A DNA stretch of 64,000 nt, taken from the NCBI GenBank assembly GCA_016715995.1, contig JADJXF010000008.1, forward strand, positions 186,001 to 250,000, given 5' to 3'. Numbering within the stretch: position 1 is the first letter of the stretch; each line of letters begins with the position of its first letter. The translations under genes and the position numbers were made by a program. Below are positions 51,232 through 59,742 of this stretch, piece after piece. The stretch is from Flavobacteriales bacterium (GTDB lineage Bacteria > Bacteroidota > Bacteroidia > Flavobacteriales_F > PHOS-HE28). Under the pieces are notes generated by a model. That model had not been told where the DNA came from, ran no database searches, and saw nothing but the letters and a program-made list of their open reading frames with translations.

Positions 51232-54200
51232 CTATTGGATGATCACGCGCAGATGCTGCACGCGTTCACCGAGAAGCACACGGCACAGATAGGCGCCCTG
51301 CGGCCATCCGGAGGCCTCCCAATCGATGCGCATCGGCACACCTGTTTCGGCGGCCCCATTGTACAAGGTCCGCAGGTGCGTTCCGGTGATGGATAGCAGC
51401 TCGACAGTGACTGTGCAATCGGCCTTCACGGCAGGGATGAGCAAGGTGGTCTGTCCGGATGTCGGGTTCGGGAAGACGGTCGCGGGCTCATCCTCATCCA
51501 GGAGCATAGGGGCGCCTTGCGTCTCTTGCAACGCTAGGCCGACCGTATTCGGGCATACCAGGTAACCGTTGCCAGCGCCGCTTCCGCTATATCCATTGTT
51601 GATGTTGGCCAGTGCTGAAGCAATGGTGACCAATGGGTATTGCGACACGCAACCACCCGCAGCCTGGTCCGCATGATTGATGAGCTGCTGCACCGACCAG
51701 CCGCCGAAGGTGCCCGAGGCGATGACCATGTCCCGCAGCAAGGTGCCCGACGGACCGAAGGCCGGATCAATCTCATCCATGCGGACGGAGATCTTCAGAG
51801 CGGCGAGATGGCCGAGCAGCGTGTTCGAGATCGACGCGCCGGGATTCACCGTGGTGCCGGTCGGGAAGAGCGCAGCCGTTCCCGTGGTGGGCAGCTTGGC
51901 GATGACCGCAGCAGCCGTGGTGAACCGGATCAGTCGTCCGGTGCAGCCTAAGGTCAGGTAATTCGGCGCCGGGAACGCCGCATTCCAATTCGTGGTCATG
52001 TACCCGGAGAGATTGGACCCCGTGGCGTTCTGACCCCAGACCCCTTGCGTGACCGTCCGTGGCGTGCTGCAACTGGCACCGCTGCCGCTCAGCGTCACAT
52101 TCACCGAACAGGTGGAGGCGCATCCATTAGCGCTCGTCACGGAAACCGTGTATGAACCGGAGCTCTGCACGTTGGCAGTCGCGCTGGTCTGCGCTGGGTT
52201 CGTGCTCCAGGAATAGGTGTAGGGGCCGGTGCCGCTCGTCACCGCCACGGATACGGTGCCGGCCGTCGCATTGGACGAACAGCTGATCACCGGTGGCGAG
52301 ATGGCGCTAACAGATGTATTGGCTGAAGTGGTGGAACAGCCACCGTTGGAGACCACCACTGAATAGGTGCCAGCGACCGATGCTGAATACGTGCTGCTGG
52401 TCGCGCCGCTGAGGTTCGTGCCATTCCGGCGCCACTGATAGGTGTAGCCTGTGCCGGTGTTTGCGCTCAGTGTCACCGAGCTGCCGGAGCAATAGGCTGC
52501 CGAAGCGCCGTTCGTGATACTGGCGCCAGGAGCGGTGCTGATCGTGACAATGACAACGGCCGAGGTCGCGGAGCATCCGCCGCCAGACACAATGACGGTG
52601 TAGCTACCTGCCGTTGTAGCCGAATAGGTCGATGCCGTGGCCCCACTGAGATTCGTACCATTTCGGCGCCACTGGTATGTGAGGCCCGTTCCCGTGTTCG
52701 CGCTCAACGTCACGCTGCCTCCCGTGCAGAAAGCGGTGGCTCCGCCTGCCGTGATCGTCGCTGCGGGTGATGTGTTCACCGTGACCGTCGTCGCAGCCGA
52801 GATGGAGGAGCAGCCGCCGCTCGTCACCACAACGTGGTAGCTGCCGGCAATCGTCGCTGCGTAGGTCGATGCGGTGGCACCGCTGATGTTCGTACCGTTC
52901 CGTCGCCACTGGTATGTCAGGCCCGTACCCGTGTTCGCGCTCAACGTCACGCTCGCCCCTGAGCAGAAGGTAGTGGAACCACCCGCAGTGATGGTGGCTG
53001 CTGGGGCCGTGCTAATCGTCACCGTCGTGGTTGCCGAGGTCGTGGAGCAACCCCCGCTCGTCACCACCACGGTGTAGCTACCTGCTACCGTCGCCGAATA
53101 CGTCGATGCCGTGGCGCCGCTGAGGTTCGTGCCGTTCCGGCGCCACTGGTAAGTCAAGCCCGTTCCCGTGTTCGCGCTCAGCGTCACGCTGCCGCCCGTG
53201 CAGAAAGCGGTGGCTCCGCCTGCCGTGATCGTCGCTGCGGGTGATGTGGGCGTGCCCACGCATTGGCAGCTTGCATTCCAGGTATCGTTCGTCGTGCAGG
53301 CGTTGCCATCGTTGCAGGCCGTGCCGGGCAATGCCGTCCCACCCACTACGCCATTGCAATCCGTCGCGGCACCGCCGCTGGCAATGGCCGAGACACCTAA
53401 CGAGAGGTTGTAATAGCTGCCGCTCGGTTCGGTGATCAGCCGCACGCCGCGCACCATGTACTCCCGCCCTGCCACATAAGGAACGGTTGTGCTCGTATGG
53501 GTCGTTCCAGTGAGCAAGCTGGTAGTGATCCGGCTGATAGCGCCGGTGGTGCCGTCAATGCTGTAGAGGTGATAACCATCAACCGCCTCGGTCGATGGCT
53601 GCCATACGAAGGAGGCGTAACCGCCAGCATTGGTCACCGTGAGATTCGTCGGTGGCACCAGCATCTTCAAACGGAGCGATGGATCGCCTTGCAGCGACAG
53701 ATGCACCCGGCCGATGGAGCCCTGCCAGCCGTCGGTGAGCGGCGTGTACATGCTGCTGTTGTTCATGGTCATCAGCGTGCTGTAACCTACGTTGGCGCCC
53801 ATGCCCATGTGGTGGAAGTACCATCCGGGAATCGCCGAATAGCAACTCACCAGGCCGTTCCCGCTGGCGATGAAGGCCCGCAGGAAATTATTGGGGTTGT
53901 CCCAATCTCCGAAGTAGCTGCCGAACGACATGCTGAAGACGGCGCCATTGGAGATGCTGGCGAAATCCTGGGTGGTGCCTACCCGGTCGGCACTGTTGTA
54001 GGAGAGCTCCCCCGCAGCGGAGACCATGCCGCCCGCGCCGCTGCCATATGCCCACAGGTAACTCTGGTTGTTCACAAGGTCCTTGAAGGTGGTGGCATTC
54101 TGGTTGGCCGCAGTGATGTTCGCAGCGCCCACCAAAGGGGCCATGCTGCGCCAAGCGCTCGCGGCAAGCGGATTGCTCACCCATTGCAGGTTGTCGAACA

Positions 54201-55131
54201 CCAGTCCACGCGCGGTCGGGGTCCACTGCTTCAGCTTGAAGCCATGCAGCTTGTTGAGGTAGGCGCGCGTGAGTTCGGTCTCGTTCTGTGCGAAGGCCGG
54301 CATGTTGTAGAAATCGATGCGGCCCACCTGCAGCTCAAGGTCATTGGGGAAGTTGTTCTGGTCGAACTTGCCATCACCGGGGATGTTCCGGTTCTGCGGA
54401 CGCGTGGGGTTCGAGTTGTTCACCGAGTTGTCCGTCCAGCTTCCATTGAGTTCGCCATAGTAACCATCGCAAGGCCAGGCTCCGCTGTGCTCAGTATGGC
54501 CGTCCGGTGCCTGGTTCCCCGAATACGGAATGGCCAGGTGGCCGACGATGAACACCGCCTTCGTATTCACCGGGTCCGCATTGAAATGGCTGGTGATGGT
54601 GCTCTTCACCGATGCCACCGACGCAGTGCGCGAGAGGTCGGACCGTACCACGCTCCAGCCGTCCATGCGCAGATCTTTCTGCAGGATGGCCAGCTCGTTC
54701 GCGAGGGAGGAGGTGAACGTATTGTCGACAAGAAGGATCATCCGCCCGCGGTAATCCACCGGGGGCACTGCGATGCCCGTGGAGATGTAACCCGTGCCGG
54801 TGACCCCGCCCGCGACGCGCACAACCTTGTACTCGTAAGCGGTGCCGGTCAGGGCCGTCTGGTCCTGATAAGACAAGGCGCTCGCCGCAGGGCTCGCAAA
54901 GGTGGAGCCCCAGCTCGTTGCGGCAGCGAGCTTTCGGTAGATGGTGATGCTCGTCGTGCTGGCCATCGCCGTCCAATTCAGCGTAATCCGTGCGGGCGAT
55001 TGCTGCACGGTGGCGGTGAGTTGCACGGCGGCCTTCTGAGAACTCGTCTGCGCATGCGCGAGAACAAGCATCGCGCTGGCGGCCAACGACAGGAGGAAAC
55101 GGCGCGTGAAAGCGCTAGGGAGGTTTTGCAT
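51232..55131 (-). CDS. Large T9SS protein with C25-like fold and Ig repeats
   Basis: 1299 residues from ATG 55131 (signal RFLLSLAASAMLVLAHAQ). Residues ~40-125 are an Fn3 domain. Residues ~131-470 resemble a clan CD/C25-like alpha/beta domain (MILLVDNTFTSSLANELAIL, VFIVGHLAIPYSG, LWAYGSGAGG, SMSFGSYFGDWDNPNNFLRA), in which the GHG and Cys of gingipains are not seen, so activity is doubtful. A second Fn3 (~500-600), a DGNACTTNDTW motif and four ~79-residue Ig-like repeats follow. Near the C-terminus is LTLGCTGRLIRFTTAA, and the T9SS type A domain ends the protein (TVFPNPTSGQTTLLI ... GERVQHLRVII). It is probably exposed on the surface or released. Confidence 0.85.
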   Translation of the reverse strand: MQNLPSAFTRRFLLSLAASAMLVLAHAQTSSQKAAVQLTATVQQSPARITLNWTAMASTTSITIYRKLAAATSWGSTFASPAASALSYQDQTALTGTAYEYKVVRVAGGVTGTGYISTGIAVPPVDYRGRMILLVDNTFTSSLANELAILQKDLRMDGWSVVRSDLSRTASVASVKSTITSHFNADPVNTKAVFIVGHLAIPYSGNQAPDGHTEHSGAWPCDGYYGELNGSWTDNSVNNSNPTRPQNRNIPGDGKFDQNNFPNDLELQVGRIDFYNMPAFAQNETELTRAYLNKLHGFKLKQWTPTARGLVFDNLQWVSNPLAASAWRSMAPLVGAANITAANQNATTFKDLVNNQSYLWAYGSGAGGMVSAAGELSYNSADRVGTTQDFASISNGAVFSMSFGSYFGDWDNPNNFLRAFIASGNGLVSCYSAIPGWYFHHMGMGANVGYSTLMTMNNSSMYTPLTDGWQGSIGRVHLSLQGDPSLRLKMLVPPTNLTVTNAGGYASFVWQPSTEAVDGYHLYSIDGTTGAISRITTSLLTGTTHTSTTVPYVAGREYMVRGVRLITEPSGSYYNLSLGVSAIASGGAATDCNGVVGGTALPGTACNDGNACTTNDTWNASCQCVGTPTSPAATITAGGATAFCTGGSVTLSANTGTGLTYQWRRNGTNLSGATASTYSATVAGSYTVVVTSGGCSTTSATTTVTISTAPAATITAGGSTTFCSGASVTLSANTGTGLTYQWRRNGTNISGATASTYAATIAGSYHVVVTSGGCSSISAATTVTVNTSPAATITAGGATAFCTGGSVTLSANTGTGLTYQWRRNGTNLSGATASTYSATTAGSYTVIVSGGGCSATSAVVIVTISTAPGASITNGASAAYCSGSSVTLSANTGTGYTYQWRRNGTNLSGATSSTYSASVAGTYSVVVSNGGCSTTSANTSVSAISPPVISCSSNATAGTVSVAVTSGTGPYTYSWSTNPAQTSATANVQSSGSYTVSVTSANGCASTCSVNVTLSGSGASCSTPRTVTQGVWGQNATGSNLSGYMTTNWNAAFPAPNYLTLGCTGRLIRFTTAAAVIAKLPTTGTAALFPTGTTVNPGASISNTLLGHLAALKISVRMDEIDPAFGPSGTLLRDMVIASGTFGGWSVQQLINHADQAAGGCVSQYPLVTIASALANINNGYSGSGAGNGYLVCPNTVGLALQETQGAPMLLDEDEPATVFPNPTSGQTTLLIPAVKADCTVTVELLSITGTHLRTLYNGAAETGVPMRIDWEASGWPQGAYLCRVLLGERVQHLRVIIQ
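52297..53245 (-). repeat. Four ~237-bp Ig-like coding repeats
   Basis: Four tandem copies encode AATITAGGATAFC, SANTGTGLTYQWRRNGTNLS, GSYTVVVTSGGCS and VTISTAP. Parts of the first and third copies (around 53175-53247 and 52706-52778) are almost identical in DNA, which suggests recent duplication or gene conversion. Confidence 0.8.
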
Positions 55132-55507
55132 GGTCGTATTCCATGCCCCGACCTTGATCTGGTTCCGAATCGCCTGGGTCCCTTGCCCGGCCCGTCGCCA
55201 ACAGGTCGCATGCGGGGCTACATGCGTTGCCGGCGATCGCGCGTATTGGACGTTCACACGCGAGCGACAGCAACGAAACTACCGTAGATGAATGCAGGGC
55301 GCGCGTATGCCCAATGCACAGGGAATAGCTGTCCTTGAGTGCTTCAGCGGGCTTGAGGCAACATTCGTCCGGTCATTGTCCCTATTCAGCCCCTCTTCCT
55401 ACTACTTCGTCGCGGGTTCAACAATTCTACCAGCACCCCGAATCACTCGGCGAATCCACCGCAAAAACGAAGCCCCCATCGCTGGGGGCTTCTTCCATGG
55501 CGGCTTC
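55132..55507. other. Intergenic region between two minus-strand T9SS genes
   Basis: Beyond the terminator at 55463-55492 I see no convincing gene, promoter box or repeat. Short frames here are extensions of shadows of the flanking genes. Confidence 0.5.
55463..55492 (-). terminator. Rho-independent terminator for the 55508-57679 gene
   Basis: On the minus strand the stem GAAGCCCCC / GGGGGCTTC with a 6-base loop (55469-55492) is followed by TTTTT (55463-55467), beginning 15 bases after the stop. Confidence 0.85.
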
Positions 55508-57679
55508 TCAATGCTTCACGAACCGATGATGCTGTATCATTCCATTCGCGGAAGCGGCCCGCAGGATGTACGCGCCCTCCATGAGTCCGGAGATATCCAG
55601 GCGCAGCACGGCATCGCGCACCGAACGCTGAAGCACCATGCGCCCATCAGCACTGAGTACGGAGATGGACTGGACTCCAGCGGGCAGATGCGCCACCAGC
55701 TGGTCGCGCGCCGGATTCGGGTGCAGTGCCAGGCCCTCCAATGCTTCCGGCACGCCCACGCTGAATTCGGTCATCAGCACGCTGGTGTTCGTGCGGATCG
55801 GCTCGTTGAAATCGAAGTAGATGTCGGCAACATTCTCAAGCAACTCGCCTATTGCCAAGCCACCGACCGGTTTCAGGCGGAAGCTGGCGAAGCCTTGGCT
55901 GCCAATGAGGTCCGATGTGCTGTCGGGAAGATTGATGTTTGGGAAATCGAAGCGCAGCACACGGCCCGGCTGCAACTCAGCTTGGAATGGATGGGATGCC
56001 CCGAGGATCTCAAGCGAGAACAGATCCAGCAGTGGTGAAATCGTATCAACCAGGTGCACGTTGATCGCCTCGGCAGTGCCAGTGTTCTGGAACCGGATCG
56101 TGTAGTCGATATGACTATCGAGGTCGAGGAAGTAATGGGCTTCGCTGGCTCTTGAGCTGGTCTGCGCCAGCTTGTCGTTGGGGTCGTAGGCTCCCACGAT
56201 CGTACGTGAGATGACATAGGAATCGTTCGCGGGATCGCTATCCGGTACGGTCGGCGTCACGGTGGCCGTGGCGCTGACCACGGTTCCGATCAGCCCGGCA
56301 TTCGGTGGCACGGAAAGATGCACCACGTAAGTGGCCCAACTGAATGCCGGCAGGGAGGCAATGCTCCACTGCAGGTGCGCAGGGCCAATCACCGCTGGGG
56401 ATCCTTCTGCGGAACCGAACACGAGGATTGGATCATAAACCAGGTCAAGGGTCAGGTCGCTGAATGAATAGGGGCCATTGTTCTGCACGGAAACAGTATA
56501 GGTCACCGGAAAACCCGGTCGATGAACGCCGGCAACGAGGTGGGTGCGCACGTCCGGTCCTTCCAGCGGATCCATGGCAAGGTCGATGACGGCTGTCGGG
56601 GTTACGGCATCGAGCGTGAAGCCAGCTGGTAGTGTTGGGCAAATCACATCATAGGATGGAATGGCCTCATCCAGCTCGTAATCGCCATAGAACAATTCGG
56701 TTCCATAGGAACCGTCAGCAGCGGTGAGCACGAGGTGTCCGCCTTGTTCGATGGTGATGATGCGATACGGCAGGCCGGGCTCGCCAGCGTCTTGTGTGCA
56801 ATCACCGTCAAGATCGGCATATACCATCCCCGACACGAGGCCGCATGGATCGCTGGAGAGCGGGATCTCCACTTGGAGGGTAGATGAGCACCATGGATTG
56901 CTCGTGCCCGGTGGATTGGCGGTGCCGCCATACCAAGCATTGATGGTGTACATGCCGGGAGCCAAGTTGCCTGCGATGAACGGATTGGTCGATTCCAGGA
57001 CCAGCATACCATTGGGGCCGGTGACGATGACCGAATCCATCTGGTTGAAGAGCAGTGTCATGGAGCCCGTGCTTCCGCCAGGGCAGCTTCCGGTGACTTC
57101 CGACGAAAGCAATTCAGGCGCCATGGGGCCGATCACTTCCAGTCCTGTCACCGTTCCGGTGCAGCCATTCACATCGCTCACCGTCACGGTATAGGTCTCC
57201 CCGATGCAGAGCGTGTTGAAATAGAGTCCGTTCGGACTCGCTCCGCCACCCGGACCGGGCGGATTGAAGTCCACCGTGTACGGCATGGTTGACCCATTCA
57301 AGCTGACGTACTGATAGAAGGTGCCTTCGCAACCAGGGTTGCACGACCAAGCGGTTGCCGGCCCAATTGGCGGGAACAGATCAGGGGTCTCGATGATGGT
57401 GCCCTCGACGATCAGTTCCGTGCTTATCGCATCGGTCACAGTTAGTTGATAGGTGCCGGCCGGCGCCCCTTGGAAGCTGGACGTGCCGTTGCCGCTAGGT
57501 GGCGTCGGCGACCACACGAAGGTGTACGGCGGAGAGCCTCCCCAAACCGATGCGGTGATGCCTCCTGTCGTGGTGCCACAGGTGGCGTGCTGCACATTCA
57601 GGAGGGCGGTGAGTGGTGCTTGGGCGGCCAGGTCAATCGCTGCACCAATCAGCAGCAATGCGGGTAATGCTCGTTTCAT
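55508..57679 (-). CDS. T9SS protein with SprB, SdrD-like and DUF7619-type domains
   Basis: A 723-residue secreted protein (signal LPALLLIGAAIDLAAQ). In order: SprB-like repeat strands (GGITASVWGGSPPYTFVW, DVNGCTGTVTG); an SdrD/Cna-B-like domain (GMVYADLDGDCTQDAGEPGL); a DUF11-like strand domain (PVTYTVSVQNNGPYSFSDL); a conserved-repeat domain typical of these proteins (DPNDKLAQ, IDYTIRFQNTGTAEAINVHL, ADIYFDFNEPIRTN); and the type A sorting domain (LALHPNPARDQLVAHL ... EGAYILRAAS). It is probably a surface structural or adhesive protein. A TACCTTCC box lies upstream of ATG 57679. The 258-base gap between it and the OmpA gene holds no gene. Confidence 0.92.
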   Translation of the reverse strand: MKRALPALLLIGAAIDLAAQAPLTALLNVQHATCGTTTGGITASVWGGSPPYTFVWSPTPPSGNGTSSFQGAPAGTYQLTVTDAISTELIVEGTIIETPDLFPPIGPATAWSCNPGCEGTFYQYVSLNGSTMPYTVDFNPPGPGGGASPNGLYFNTLCIGETYTVTVSDVNGCTGTVTGLEVIGPMAPELLSSEVTGSCPGGSTGSMTLLFNQMDSVIVTGPNGMLVLESTNPFIAGNLAPGMYTINAWYGGTANPPGTSNPWCSSTLQVEIPLSSDPCGLVSGMVYADLDGDCTQDAGEPGLPYRIITIEQGGHLVLTAADGSYGTELFYGDYELDEAIPSYDVICPTLPAGFTLDAVTPTAVIDLAMDPLEGPDVRTHLVAGVHRPGFPVTYTVSVQNNGPYSFSDLTLDLVYDPILVFGSAEGSPAVIGPAHLQWSIASLPAFSWATYVVHLSVPPNAGLIGTVVSATATVTPTVPDSDPANDSYVISRTIVGAYDPNDKLAQTSSRASEAHYFLDLDSHIDYTIRFQNTGTAEAINVHLVDTISPLLDLFSLEILGASHPFQAELQPGRVLRFDFPNINLPDSTSDLIGSQGFASFRLKPVGGLAIGELLENVADIYFDFNEPIRTNTSVLMTEFSVGVPEALEGLALHPNPARDQLVAHLPAGVQSISVLSADGRMVLQRSVRDAVLRLDISGLMEGAYILRAASANGMIQHHRFVKH

Positions 57680-57937
57680 GAATCGTGGTTTGGGCGGACG
57701 GAAGGTAGACCGATGATTGGTTGCGGGGGTTGCCCGGACATTCGTGCCGTTGATTCCTGGGAGCCTTCATGGGCTGGTCCCCTGCGTTCATGCGGCAAGG
57801 ACGACCGTGAAACTGGATGCTGAACGCGCTGTGCACAGGCCAAGCGTCGCGATAGGCCGCAACCACCTTGCGCGTCCGGGTGTGCTATGCGCGCTTAGCT
57901 CGCCAAGCCATTCCAGGCCTCTCTTTCCTGGCCTCTC

Positions 57938-58912
57938 TCAATCCTTCACGAGCTTCATCAACTCCTGGAGGTCCGGGGCAAGGATGATCTCGATCCTCCG
58001 GTTCTTCGCCTTGTCGGCTGCATCCACGGGGATGTACTCGCCTCTTCCCGCTGCGGTTACACGCACCGGATCGAGCTTGCTGCTCTCTTGCATGATGCGC
58101 ACCACGCTGGTGGCCCGCATGACGCTCAGGTCCCAATTGTCCTTTACCGCACCGCCGCCCTGCACCTTGTCAGTGTCGGTATGACCCTCCACCATCACGT
58201 TCAGCTCCTTCTCACCCTCGATCGCCTTGGCCAGTTTCACGATCAGCTCACGTCCCTGGGCATCAACAGCGTAGCTGCCGCTGGGGAAGAGCAGCTTGTT
58301 CTCCATGCTCACGTATACCCTGCCATCCTTCTGCACCACCGTAAGGCCCTTGCCCTCGAACCCGGTCAGCGCCGCGCTCACGCGGTCCTTGAGCGCCTTC
58401 ATCGCTGCATCCTTCGCTGCCAGCTCGGCTTGAAGCGCGGTCAGCTCACTCTCGCGCGCAGCGAGCGCGGACTGCTTATCCGCTACGCTCTTGGCCAGGG
58501 CACCCAGCGAATCCTCGCGGTTCATAAGGTCCAGCCGGAGCGCCTCAAGGTCCGTGAGCAGCTTGCGGTTCTCGGTGCCGCTGCCGGCGAGCAGCCTGTT
58601 GTACTTCTCCAGTAATTCGTTGTTCAGCGCATTGATCTTGTCGTACTGGCCCGTCATGTTGCGGAGCGAGGTGCCCATGATCGAGGTGTCCTGCTGAAGG
58701 CGGACCAGCCTGCGTTGCGATTCTTCCTGGCTGGCGCGCATCTCCTCGAGCGCGGTCTGGGCATCGCGCGCCTTCGCGGTGGCCGCGTCGGACTCGGCCT
58801 GCAACGCCTTGGCCCTGTTGTTGGCCTCTTCATACTTGCGCGCGGGGACGCACGCCGAGAAGAGGGCGATGAGCAGGAGAAGAAGCAGAGGCAATCGTTC
58901 GCGGAAGGTCAT
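57938..58912 (-). CDS. OmpA-family lipoprotein
   Basis: A 324-residue lipoprotein (LLLLLLIALFSAC, Cys about 20). A long coiled coil (~25-190; repeated K/E/A/L heptads such as ALQAESDAATAKARDAQTAL) leads to a C-terminal OmpA peptidoglycan-binding domain (LLFPSGSYAVDAQGRELI, VMVEGHTDTDKVQ, WDLSVMRATSVVRIM, GRGEYIPVDAADKAKNRRIEI). It links the outer membrane to the cell wall. ATG 58912 is preferred over an in-frame start that lies antisense to the divergent gene. Confidence 0.93.
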   Translation of the reverse strand: MTFRERLPLLLLLLIALFSACVPARKYEEANNRAKALQAESDAATAKARDAQTALEEMRASQEESQRRLVRLQQDTSIMGTSLRNMTGQYDKINALNNELLEKYNRLLAGSGTENRKLLTDLEALRLDLMNREDSLGALAKSVADKQSALAARESELTALQAELAAKDAAMKALKDRVSAALTGFEGKGLTVVQKDGRVYVSMENKLLFPSGSYAVDAQGRELIVKLAKAIEGEKELNVMVEGHTDTDKVQGGGAVKDNWDLSVMRATSVVRIMQESSKLDPVRVTAAGRGEYIPVDAADKAKNRRIEIILAPDLQELMKLVKD

Positions 58913-58977
58913 GGTTGCTATCGTTCGTCCGTTCAAAGGTGGACCGGCGCGTCGGCGGAGCGGGCTTTTGGCAACAT

Positions 58978-58985
58978 TATTTTTG
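58978..58985 (+). promoter_or_regulatory. -7 box TATTTTTG for the gene at 59022
   Basis: A perfect TAnnTTTG 36 bases before ATG 59022, in the divergent space next to the OmpA gene, which may use CACCTTTG at 58934-58941 on the other strand. Confidence 0.5.
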
Positions 58986-59021
58986 AACAGCGCGTTCAAT
59001 CCAACGAGGATTCGCAGAGCG

Positions 59022-59741
59022 ATGGAGCACACGGGCTTATCCAAGGACTGGGCGTTTCGTCCGGCCTTCGATGTAGAGCTGAAGCAATACACCTTGCTGG
59101 CATACCTGCATCGCGTACGCGAGCGATTCGCGAACCATCGGCTCTATCCGCACCTGGAGGACCTGAAGGATCACATCCTGGAGCTGGAGCGCGTCCGTAA
59201 GGAGAAGGAGCTGCTGACACGCCAGCTTGGCACGCACCTGGTTGGTTTCGACCCGCGCACGGGCGCTGCAGTGCATGAGCCGATTGCATCCGATGCTTGG
59301 CTCTCGGTGGTGGACGAGGTGATTGATTGGGCCGTGCCGGGCCTGCATGAAGCACGCACGCGGGGGTTGGAACTGCGGACGGAGATCACGGAGCGCATCG
59401 CGTTCATGCCCGTCGGGCTTCTCCCGCTCGATCCCAGTGCGGGCTGGCTCCTGCTCCGCATCGGGAGCCAGGCCAGAGCATATGCTTATCACCTGAGCCG
59501 ACTGACCCTCACCGATCCGGAGCCTGATGTGCTGCGCGTCCGCACGGCGTATGTGACCACTTACGCCATTGGGCTGGGGCGCACCTACGAGTGGATCAAG
59601 GCCGACCTGGTACGCACACATCGCATGCTGCCCAACCCTGCGGTCTTCGCTTTCGAGACGGACCTCAGCCTGCCCTGGGCGGAGACGTACGTGCCACTGG
59701 CCAAGCGGCTCGTGTACGAGCAGGTGTCGCGCACGGCTTGA
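59022..59741 (+). CDS. Conserved Bacteroidota protein of unknown function
   Basis: A 239-residue cytosolic, mainly helical protein: ELKQYTLLAYLHRVRERFAN, LYPHLEDLKDHILELERVRK, VDEVIDWAVPGLHEARTRG, ISEP-like middle strands (FMPVGLLPLDPSAGWLLLR) and a C-terminal RTYEWIKADLVRTHRMLPNP. The domain order and the final LPNPAVFAFETDLSLPW match an uncharacterised family widespread in Bacteroidota. Its tight packing between OmpA (divergent) and the solute-binding protein (convergent, one base between stops) gives no functional clue. Confidence 0.8.
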   Translation: MEHTGLSKDWAFRPAFDVELKQYTLLAYLHRVRERFANHRLYPHLEDLKDHILELERVRKEKELLTRQLGTHLVGFDPRTGAAVHEPIASDAWLSVVDEVIDWAVPGLHEARTRGLELRTEITERIAFMPVGLLPLDPSAGWLLLRIGSQARAYAYHLSRLTLTDPEPDVLRVRTAYVTTYAIGLGRTYEWIKADLVRTHRMLPNPAVFAFETDLSLPWAETYVPLAKRLVYEQVSRTA

Positions 59742-59742
59742 G

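Noticed and set aside
53497..55287. 596-codon plus-strand open frame
   Set aside because: Antisense to the 1299-residue T9SS protein; composition rich in His, Arg and Val, no motif, no promoter.
57900..57937. CCAGG...CCTGG hairpin with repeated GGCCTCTCT after the OmpA gene
   Set aside because: Arms are only five bases and there is no T-run on the minus strand, so it was not called a terminator.
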